NCBI GenBank assembly: GCA_002633005.1
Contig: NMRA01000010.1
Coordinates: 491,252-551,251, forward strand
Length of the DNA: 60,000 bases
Origin: Phoronis australis
Taxonomy: Eukaryota; Phoronida; Phoronidae
Direction of reading: 5' to 3'
In this document: in pieces, positions 9,981 to 21,900 of the stretch
How the letters are laid out: each line of letters starts with the position of its first letter
Numbering within the stretch: the stretch's first letter is position 1
Notes under the pieces: generated by a model
What the model saw: only the letters and a program-made list of their open reading frames with translations
What the model was told of the DNA's origin: nothing
Database searches by the model: none
Program-made: the position numbers and the translations under genes

Positions 9981-12900
9981 GTAGGTTAGGTTTACTCTGT
10001 AGCTTGTTTTTATGTGGGAATTATTTTCCAAAATAATTTCTTTCATTTGTTCTCATCAGTGCCGTTGAGTTTCTCAGTTTAGGTTTACTAATAATTGAAT
10101 TAGTGTTCAAGCAAATGCTTGGTTTTCATTAATATTATAGACCTACTAGCCGTGTCCCATTGAAGTAATCCTAAAGTCACTATAAACCATGATGGATTAA
10201 AAACAATTTTTATTCACGAGTGTATTTTCCCTTCCTAGGCATTAAGTTTATGTAGGTCAAATTATCTGCAAAACTTGAAATTAATTGAGTAAAATTGTAT
10301 ATTTTGTGAGAGCAGAAAAACTGTTGAATTTGAGTTTTGATTTCACATCAATCTGCCGTTCCTAACTGGGACAATTGAGCATGCCTTTTAGTAAAAAAGA
10401 AAGGTAGGTTCACAGCTCAATAGTGTCAACAATATTTACCAAATGTCATTTGATAGAAATGCTCAAGTCAAAATCTCTTAAATGGTGTGGCAGTTTGATA
10501 CTGTCAATTTTTTTCATCAAAATCATTAACATTCCTACTTTTTGATAGCCCCTCATGCGTGGGACATTTTAAAAACATTTCCTTGGAGCTTTTTTATTAC
10601 AATTTATTAAACATATTTATATTTGAAGTTTCTAAAATATGATGTCCTGAATTTTAGCCATATTTTTACCGTTTTTCTGTGTTCCTCCGTACATTATCCT
10701 TAAACTGAAATTGGTAAACGGTTGTAATATTTGGCGACAGATTGGCAGAAAATAACTTGCCATTACAAGGAACATTGATCTAGTTGTGAAGCAGTAAGGA
10801 ACTGTCAGATGTTCTGGAGCCTAAAATCTAATCCAAGTATGGAGTGAGGTGAGACTGGGTTTACATCGGTGAATGATCCATGTCAACAGTTGCATGGCTT
10901 GTTGCATCTTTAACTGGACGTAGAGTTTTAACTGAACAAACATTCAATGCTACCTTCAAGTTATGTTTGATGTAGATGAAGATATTTAATTTGTTGCAGT
11001 CACCATACCTCAATATATCATTACATTGCTGGATATTCAAATGACTTGTCACGTTTCATCTTGGTCAGGTCTGACTGTCATGCCCAAAAGAATTCAATAT
11101 TTGATCTGCCTGGCAGCATTAAACAATTTCATGTTCTGCTTCTGCTATTGGAAATATGAGTCATCACCAAATAAGTCTTAATAATTTTCATTACAGAGGA
11201 TATCCTAAAGGTGCTAAATCAATTTTACCGCAGAGACCAAATAAAAAGATTGGCTGCTGAAAGTGGACTTGACAGTAAGTCTAGAGGAGGAATCAGTATA
11301 TTTTTGGAATTTTTCATTCATTGTTGCTGTGAATTTGAACAATTGGTGGAAACTTTTATTCTACAATGTTGTGAAATTCTTGAGATTTGAGTACGACTTT
11401 GTCAGTGTATTCTATTTGAGTTGGCTGTCTTCATTGTAGAGACCTACACATAAATAGAAGTTGTGAAAATTATTGGCTGTCACTTATTGAAGATGAAGAA
11501 GGCCGGCAGTTGTAGGCTACTTTGTGTAGACTGTAGATTTGCCTGTGTTGTGTAGACATAGTTTTGTTAAACATTAAAACATCCTCAGCTCTGAAAATTG
11601 TACCTTGAAGTTTTTGCACACTTGTTACAATTAAAATTGAAATGTTATGTTTGATTTGGTGATGAATAAACTTTGGCGATATAAAAGTTTGCTATTTTTA
11701 CTTAGTCATTTCTGCAGCGTGTATTCCAAGTCCTAGCAATATGCGTGGTTATACTTGACCTTTGTACATGACCTTTGTCTGTGACATTTGTATGTGACCT
11801 TTGCGCTTGACTTTCTAACTTAAGTATTATCATGACAAACCCTGATATCTTCCTACAGACCGGCTGTTCCATCAAGCGTACCTGAGTTTCCGTCGCTTCT
11901 GCATCGAGTCCGAGGTTCTACCAGTCGACCTTCATATCATCTTCAGCGACCTGTTTCAGGGTGCAGGTAGAGTGTCACCATCTGTCATATAGCGAGTGTG
12001 ATCTCTGATGGGAGAAATGTATCCTCGCAGATAAGACGTTTACAAAATTATAAAATATCAACCAGTTTGTGATCAAGCTATGGGGAAATGACAAAAATAG
12101 CAAAATTGTGCGTGCTAAGGAGTAGCAATGTGCTGTGTCTTTTACTCTCAATCAGCCTCTCTTTGTGGTCTTTATAGCTTCCCTAGTATTAAAAATGTCT
12201 CAGTTTGAAAGGTTTCTTTTAAACGTTTTTTTTTTTTAAGCGGCAATAAACTCACCCTCTGTCACAAAAATATCTTTTAATTTAGACCACTTACCATGAG
12301 AATTTGGCCTCAAACTTTTCCTTGGTCAAACCGGAAATGATTTCTGAACTTCAAAAGAACTGTTGCTTAAGATATGACTCTAAAAGTTTGCTGGACGTGA
12401 CGCGTTATTTTAGGCGCTGAACCTGGTCTTGCGGAATAACCAACTGTCAGCTCTTTGCAAAACAAGTCTTTATGCATAATCATTCGTAGCTTGTTACTGC
12501 GTGTCTCTGGATCTTTTACGGTCTCTTCTGAATTCTTGTAAATGGCTCCTGTGTAATTTATTGGTATACTGTATCTGAATGACTATGGAGTGGATTTTGG
12601 GAAGAGAAATATTTTGTTTTAATTTGCTTTGAGCCTCTTTATCTTTAAGACCTCAATTCTTAGGTTGGTGGTTTATATTTTTTCCCACAAATTGCACTTT
12701 TAGGAAGTGTAACAATAATTATGATAATAAATGAATAATAGTAAGATTGCCAAAATAATTATAGATACATTGCTCATTCAAATCAACTAGCGCACTCTGT
12801 TGCCAGGCCACATAGATGACATTCTTCCCTACTTTCTGCGCCATGCGCGCGAGATCTTCCCTCATCTCGACTGTATGGAGGACCTACGTAAGATTAGTGA

Positions 12901-15900
12901 CCTACGCCTGCCAGCCAACTGGTGAGTGCTAATGACCCCTGATTGTAGAACCTGTAACTAATATTTGTGTGACTGCAGTAGTAACTTTGGCAAGGAAGTC
13001 TTGATTTGTTAAGAAAGTCAAACAGTTTGCATTACACAGTACTTAGTGTACTTTACGCATTTCATCATTTGTCTTGTTCTCTATCGGGAGCAGAATATAC
13101 TTATTTTATAGCTTGTTTGTATGTCAACATGCTATCAGTGGCAGACCATGGGAGGCGCACCATGGGCAGCGCACCGCAGGGGGCTGGGGAGCTATAGCCC
13201 CAACTTATTTCAGTGCTGGGCTGCTCTTAGACGTGGGTGGCTCACCATATAGGGTGCTGGGGGCTATGGCCCCCACTTATTTCAGTGATGCGCCGCCCAT
13301 GCAGACAGTAGCTTTTTGTAACATTGGTAGTTGTCTTCTAATGTGGAAGTTTAAGGAACCTGGGTTCATGTTAAAGTCACTTTAAGCAGTATGTAGGTCA
13401 AATGAAAATCACATTTTGCCTTGTGTTTGTGTATTTCTGTCACCAGTAACCAAACGACATATGACTTTTAGTTTAACATGTAACATTCTGTCTGTGTCGT
13501 GAGATTGTTTCTGAATGTCGTGGAATGCCAAACCCTAATATTAAAGTTTCACTTCTTAGGTATCCAGAGGCCAGGGCCCTTCAGAGAAAGATAATCTTCC
13601 ACGCGGGTCCTACGAACAGTGGTAAGACCTACCACGCCCTTCAAAGGTTTATGAATTCCAAGTCTGGCGTCTATTGTGGCCCTCTCAAACTTCTAGCCAG
13701 TGAGGTGTTTCAGAAAAGTAATGCAGAGGTAAGGATCTTATCATATTGTTATGCGAAATTTTCTTGAATCGAGTTTTTGAGATCAGTTTTACCTAGAGGC
13801 AAGCTAAGTGTTTCCCAAGTATACTCGGCAGCTTACTACTGGCAAAATAGTGGCCATTGAATTGATTGGTCGGCGAGGTTGGGATTGAATTCATTTTTTT
13901 TTCGTTAGCGAAGATTTTTCAACACAAATATCTTGCAGTGCACAAACTCAGCGCACATCAGGGACATGCTCAGTTAATGCTTGACATTTGCATCTATAAA
14001 TCTTGGCTAATGCAGTGAATGTGGTAAACGCTCTGAGCATTAAGAACTATTTTCCCCCATAATTCGGTGTGACAGACCAATCAGTCTCAGTAGTAGCTCT
14101 GTTAGCTTGAACAAAACTGACGAGTAGGGTAAATCAGGCTTCTCTAAAGTCTTGAATTGTGTTGGTAGGCCAGTCATCTTCTTCAACATTTAATTCCAAG
14201 CTTGAAAAAGCTTGTCTGTTGGTAACCATTGTTCAAGCTTGAGTAAGATTGGTGGTCAGTTATGTGATTCAAACTTGCTATCTTTGGTGAATTCCTTAAA
14301 TAAGCAAAATATGTTTTCTTGCTGGCTAGTGATCAAACTAAACATATCCGATGGTCTGTTCATACGTGAAAATATAGCTTGTTTGGTACGCGAAGTAGTG
14401 TGCTATATTGCTAGCAAGACTGAGCAAGCTTAGTATGGAAGTTGTAATATGGAAGACCCAAAAACCTTGGTTAATATTGTCCAAGCTTGCGTAATATTGT
14501 CCATGCTTGAATAATATTGTCCAAACTTGAATAATATTGTGTACTTTTATCTTGATTTATCTTGCCAGTAAGGATTAATTCAAACTCGATGAATATGTTG
14601 TCTTAGAGATGTGTTCAATGGGGCAAGTGTTTTGTGAATTTGGTAATATGGCACAACTTACATTGCACTACTTAAATGTTAGATGGGAATAGTTTTCCAC
14701 TAGATAGCTGCCTGTCTTTCAAACTAAACACTAGTTAAAGTGACTAGTAGGTGGTCACTATTATGGGGCACAAACAAAGCTGGCTGGGAATGATTCAGCC
14801 CATGAATGTCTCGTCCACCGTAGTGTTGCTTGTTTCATTAATTACAACCCGAGGGAACTAATTTACTTGAAAATGTATCTTGGATAACCTGAAAATTGTA
14901 ATTTAAACAAAAATGGCACTAAAAATGGGTACCTTCCCCTTGCAATGTCCAGCTAGGATTGTAAATATTACATTAACAGCTACACTACTCCATTATTTCT
15001 ACTCCATGTGCCAAGATATCTTACCATGAGTGTCTAGTGGGTGACTAGGATTACCAAACATGCCTCAGCTAACAATGTACAGGTCCTAGTGTAAGGATGA
15101 CATAGTCAACACTTCCTTTTTATGAACAGAATTAAGTTTTACTTGTCCACCATATTGTGTCTCAAACTGAAGAATTTTAACTGTCACGAAAAGAAATATT
15201 AATGTTCTAGTAATGGAAATGGGTGACTATCCATACCTATATTATTAAATGATTTTCAGTTCATAGTAAATGCCAGGCAGCAGTTTGCACCACTACTAGT
15301 TGTTTAATCATGTCACATTCCAGGGAACACCATGTGATCTCGTCACTGGTGAAGAAAGGAGATATGCAAATATGGATGGTGAACCATCCAATCACGTCGC
15401 CTGTACTGTAGAGATGACCAGTGTGACTACCCCATGTAAGAGTGTTTTTGATTGATCCTTTCATGTCTTGTGTTTTCTAATAAAAATTCAACTGATGTAC
15501 TTAGAAATATACGGTCCCCTAGTTTCAAGTAAAGAGATATAGTATTTAATGGATTTTAATTTATTTGCCAAAAACCTTGAAGTATGTGTTCATGTTTGAG
15601 GGACATTATTGACAAATCAGCGATTGCATGGTTGCAGTCTTAAACCCTGCTGGTGGAGCTAAAGCTCATTCAATAAATGGCAGTATGTTTTAAGCGTATT
15701 TTAATAGGTATAGTTGCCCTTTTTGATTTCAGCGAATGTCTGGCAGACAACAGCAAGAATTGGTGATTTGTAACAAAATCACATAGACACAATGGATTTT
15801 GCTTTGGTCAAAGTCAATAACTTCAAGAAGTCTGTTGCATCCAACGACAATCCCCAAAATGCATTTTCAACCACAAAAACTGATTGATTAAGTATACTCC

Positions 15901-18900
15901 GTTTGATAGACAGATTGAGTGACCAGCATCTATATCAGTAGCAGTGAACTGTGCTCTCAATGGCCACTTTTGGAACATCAAAGATTCCTCTCTCATTTTG
16001 AAGTTTTTACCCCCAATGCTGCACTTTCCCAACAGCTAACCACTATTTACTTAGTTCATATTCATCATTCTGATACCAGAAACGTTTTACTGTTGATCAT
16101 GGGTACACGGATGCTATTCGCTTTTCATCTCAACTTCTCAAGATTGTAATGGATATTCATCTCAATTTCATGGCGATAGTTTGTTGTAATGTTTGCAACC
16201 ATCATTGCAGATGAGGTGGCTGTGATTGATGAGATACAGATGATGAAGGATCTACAACGAGGGTGGGCCTGGACCAGGGCACTGTTGGGTAAGTTGATAG
16301 GATAAAGGTGGGGGTAACAACACGAACAACTGGTCGAATTCATAGTGGGGGGGAACAACAGGGTGAGTCCATTGTAGACAGGTGGCAGAAAACACCGGGT
16401 GAGTCCACGGGAAAGAGGTGGAAGGAACTGCTTGGTGATTCCTTAGGAAAACACAAAATTCAATCTCTGTATCCTATCTCCAACTTAAATACTTTCTGTG
16501 CTATTTGAGTACAAGATTAAGACAACTGTCTCCTTAGTCAAATGAATGCTCATATTTGGTGCCGTTTCATAGTTTTGAGATAATGATTGTTACCTATCGA
16601 CAGCCTGGTTATACTTGAGAGTTTTGCTTTTGGGCTCGTCTGGGGCTCGTGGTTGTGGGCATTGGTGGGGATCTCCGTGTCATGTGGTTACCTGTGGGCG
16701 GAGCCTTCCTGTCGTCAAACACGTGGTGGGTGTTACTAGGGAGGAAGTGTGACAGCCACCAGGTGTCGTTTGATGGCTGCAGGCACAGCCCACAGGTGAC
16801 CACGAGACACGGAGATCCCCACCAGTGTCCCGAGGAAGAACCCAGCATAGGCTTCAAAGCTAGGCTCTCAAGTGTAACTAAGCCACCGATAGGTATTGAT
16901 CATTATTTCAATACGACTGTCTTTGATTTTGTGCTTGAGTACATGCATAATCCAACTTAGTCCTTGCCGCTTGTCGTTAAAGCAACAAACTTGAATTTGA
17001 TTTTGAAATCTTGAGTTTTAATTTGATGCTGTAACTTGAATCTAGGTTTCATCAAGTGCAAACTTATATTACATACTTGTCAGTGTAAAGCAAATTGTAT
17101 TTAATCTCAAAATTTACTCAATCTCAAAATCGAAAGCATTTGTTGTGAGTTAATACGAAAATGGAAGAGAAAATATACCAACTCCGTTGCAGTTGGAATT
17201 GGAAGATTGGATTTCAGCCCCACTTAACTTGCATTTCCCGGGCTCAGTCCTAAGTATATGTAAGGTGACCTCACAATGACAGGTGGTTACAGGTAGAGTA
17301 ATTATCACTACAGGTGTGTGCGCTGAAGAGGTTCATGTGTGCGGTGAAGGTGCAGCCATCGACCAGGTGAAAGAGATGATGCTGGACACAGGTGACGAGG
17401 TGGAGGTTCGTAGGTACAAGCGATTAACCAAGCTCAAGTACCAGAAGGAGGCTGTGGGTGGGTACTTAGAATCCTGTTGGTAGTCTCTGTCTAGTCGCTC
17501 TGGTAGCGTAACAAGCTGCTGCTGTTGAGTTGACATGAACTGTGATGATATTATCAGATGTATTATCAGCATAAAAATACGAGTGTAACAAGATATTAAC
17601 GTCATAATCAATGTAGCCAAGTTCTTAGTCCATGTTGAGAAATGCAGATGTACAGTATTAGATGTTGAATTGTAGTTTTTGTGTTTTTTGTTCTTTTATG
17701 TTTTTTTTGTCACTCTCGCCTTTGCATTTTGTTTGTATAGTGTTTATTTCTGTAAAAAGGGGACAGTGGTCTTTCTGTGATTTTCTTCTGAGAATGCAAT
17801 ACAATGTCGCCGTTCACAGATGTCCATCAATGCCCTAAAGGACGCATTACATAGAATATCAATCCATAACTTTGGTTGTTGCATAATATCGTAACCTACT
17901 TTCCACTGAACACTATGTGTAGCACAGTGTTATATTTCCCTGAACAGCTTTTTATCATTTGTCAACTGTTGCTGTTGGTATGTTTTCTAGAAACATTTGA
18001 CAACATTCAGCGAGGTGATTGCATTGTGTGCTTCAGTAAGAATGACATTTACTACATTTCTCGCGAGTTGGAGAAACGAGGCGTGCAGTGTGCGGTGTTG
18101 TACGGAGGGCTGCCCCCTGGTGAGTGATTGCTGGGTACTTGTTGACTGCATGTTGATCAAGACATGCGCCAGCTTTTTATAATTACCATTAAGGATAATT
18201 AAGCTTAAGCCCTACAAATTACATGTATTTCTTGAACGAAATAGCATGTCAAGGAGTCATATTTTTTATGTAAGGTATGCTGGCAACTTGGTACCTGCTA
18301 ATTAGTGGTATAGCTGTCATATTACTAATTAGTACTAGTTTTAGGATAAATGTATGAAATAAAAAGTATTTCGTTTAGTGTTGTTTTGGTTTCTGTCCAG
18401 TAGTAACCACTGTCCACAGTTTCCATGGTTCATGTGACTGTGTACATCTAGATACAAACAACTTTTTGGCTCTTTATTCCAGATCTGTCATGTGCCTGTG
18501 ACCTGCTAGCTGTTACAGTCATTGCTTTGTCTTGTGATTTTTAATAATTGGCATTTAATAATAATAATAATAATAATTATTATTTCAGGAACTAAACTAG
18601 CTCAAGCGCAAAAGTTCAACGATCCCAATGACCCTTGTAAAGTGATGGTGGCCACTGATGCTATTGGCATGGGACTGAACCTGTGAGTACAGCTCAGAGT
18701 GGCTTGAAATATTGGGACTGAACATGTGGGTACAGCACAGGGTGTCTTGAAATAATGCAACTGAGCCTGTTAGTGCAGCACAGGGTGGTGAAAAAGCCGT
18801 CGGCAAAAAGGGTCAGTCATCGTGTAATGAAACAAATACAAAGTGATCCACATAGGGTAATGTGTTGCCTTCGGCTTATAACCACTGTTAATAGATTGCT

Positions 18901-21900
18901 CTTTCTCAGTCCATATGGTCTGATGTCACCCTCGGGATTGGTCCATATTTGTGTAGTATTGCTGTGTTATGTGCAAATGTACTGGAACAGAAAATTGATG
19001 TGTTCGACCAACATTAAGTCTATATTTGCTAAGCATGGTTCAAACAAAGAAAATAAAGCTTGTTCTCAACTATCACTGTTTTCATATGTTTCATGTCAGT
19101 GTGTGTTCATAACACATCCACCATGTTTCTTTTAGGAGTATCAACAGAATCATATTTTACTCACTGGTGAAGCCCACGATAAATGAGAAAGGCGAGAAGG
19201 AAATTGACGTCATCTCAACGTCTCACGCACTGCAAATTGCCGGCAGGGCTGGGCGCTTTGGTACTGAATTTGAGACAGGACATGTGACCACGTTTAAACG
19301 GGAGGATCTTGTACTGTTGGAAGAAATCATCAACGTACCAATAGATGTCATTGAGGTTTGTTGAGAAAGTCACGTAATTCACCTAATTATATTACTGTGT
19401 ACAATTAGAGTTTTAAAAAGATTGTACAATCAAATTTTTGCTATTCTGCAGCAAAATAAATTTTAATTTACTACTCCTGATTTCCATTTTAATAATATTC
19501 TCATTAATTTTCTGCAAGATAACGTTGATTGTGTTATTCTGAATACAAGGAATTTAAATGAGGTCTGTGCTGTCCACTGTTTACTGGGGTTTTGACATTT
19601 GTTGATTTCATTGTGTCGTATACTTTGCAGCAAGCAGGCTTGCACCCGACTGCAGAACAGATTGAACTGTTTGCCTATCACTTACCAAAAGCTACTCTAT
19701 CTAATCTAATTGTGAGTATACTGTGTTACTTTACCGACATCAGGACAGTAGTATCATCACCTCTCCGTAATTGTCTAAACTTACTGCAAAAATGCAAGCT
19801 CTTTGTTTTCACAATAAAGTCTAACCATGTATTTCAACCCTCTTTCCTTCGCTCCCTTCCCTCTCTCTTCTCTCTCCTTGTTTTTAAATTTACTCAAAAA
19901 GTTTGTTATATTGTATGTTTACAAAGTGGGTCACTAGTAACTTGAATCGCGCAAAAATAGAAACCTCTTTCTATTGCTGCCTTTCATCAAATCTCTTTTT
20001 CTTTCAAATTGTTTCTAACAGTTATGATTCTATTACAGTCACTACGTTCACCCCCTCACGTGCTTGAGGTTACCATAGTTCTTATTCATGTTAAATATTT
20101 ATTTTGACTAGTGTGCATTAATACATAGCTTGTAAAAATTAGCTGTTGACCACTGTCAAACATTTCAGGACATCTTCGTGACAGTCAGTCAACTTGACAG
20201 CGACAAGTACTTTATGTGTCAAGTGGAAGACTTCAAATTCTTGGCGGACATGATAGAACATGTGCCCTTGTCTCTGCGTGTTCGTTACGTCTTCTGCTGT
20301 TCGCCCATACCAAAACAACAGCCGTTTGTCTGTACTATGTTCTTGAAGGTGTGTAGGTTTCTGTTAATTATGTGAATAAACAATATGAATTTTCAAACTT
20401 TTCTGTTTTTATTGCCCATGCTTAGTTATCGACCTACCTCCAGTCTAAGCATTTGTGACTTTCAAGTCCATATGAACACTCCTGTAGGAAGAATTTCAGT
20501 TGGCTAACCTGTATAAACAGTCCCTTATGTGTATTCAAGTGTTATTTTGATTGTCTTTTAATTAGAATTTGGCAGGCACTAGTTCAACAGCCTTAACATT
20601 AACTCAATTTGGTCAATCGGTTAAAAACGCCAAGCCATAATTCTTAACAATTTTGTCATCTTATATTTTATGTATTTAGTACTATAATAGGTACTTATTT
20701 TAGTGGAAAAGTAATACTTTCATTTTAGGTGGCACCTTGTTTCTGTCAAATATTTCCTATGCCTATGGCTGTGCAATAAGTGTCTTTAATTTGCTTCTCT
20801 CACAGTTTGCTCGTCAGTTCAGCCGAGGTGAGCCCCTTACGTTTGAGTGGCTCTGTCGCCAAATTGGCTGGCCACTGTCACCCCCAGCAACTGTGTCAGA
20901 CCTGGTTCACCTAGAGTCTGTATTTGACGTTATGGACCTCTACCTCTGGCTGAGGTAAGTGGTACTACTCTGCGGCTGGTGCTAGTTTAGTTGGCATTGT
21001 TTTTCATGTGCCCACATATTCAAATGTTGGTACATATTTCCATCATAACTGTCCGGGTGTCTGACATCTGCTACTGTTTTTTTTAAACCTGTTGCATGGC
21101 TATGAATGATTGCAATTTTCGGCTCCGATTAGAACTGTGTCCCCTATTTGCATATTTGGTCTTTTGTGTTTGCCTCAGTAGATTTTCATGAAATTTGACA
21201 AATAGGTTCCTGTTTAGAAGACAAAAATGTTGTCCTATTTTTGGATGGATTTAATAGCATATTTTGTGTCATCTAGTGGCCATTTTTACATTTTTTTCTG
21301 TTTGGCATCCACCTCTATTTGTCAAACTGCTCAAAGGATCACTATGAAATTTGTATGGTGGACGTGTACTGAGAAAAAAAATGGTTGACGTTTTGTAATG
21401 AAAAGAGTAGCTAATTTTGATTTTCGGACTGTTTTGACTATAGTAATCTGTCACCTAATGGCAGTTTGATTTTTTCATTGTCTCTGCCTCAATCTCTACC
21501 AATGTCCTTGATCAATCTTCATGAAACTTGGCTTATAAGTTTCTATGAAAGAAATGGTGGCACGTGTCCAGTTTCAGATGGATCCGGTCTGGTTCCCCCC
21601 AGTGGTCATTTTTATTGTTTTTGTGACTTTTTTCGGCATCTGCCTGCTTATCTGCAAACCAGTTTTGGCTCATGTGTTCCTATAAGGGTGATGATGGCTG
21701 ACATTTGTTTTCAGACTGTTCTATTGTAGCACCCCCTAGTGGCAATTTTAGTTTTCTTTGCCTCTCTGCCTTAATATCTACCAAGTTCTTTGATGTTTTT
21801 TGAAATTTGGCATTTGTGCTCCTAGTGAAGTAACAAATACTGAGGCCAAGTTTTGGACTGATCTAACTACTGCAGTGCACCCTAGTGACAAATTGCCATT

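Noticed and set aside
16649-16960. 103-codon plus-strand ORF, and an 82-codon ORF on the other strand at 16609-16857
   Set aside because: Both lie in the long hairpin; GC-rich palindromic sequence keeps frames open on both strands. No family resemblance and not in phase with the SUPV3L1 exons.
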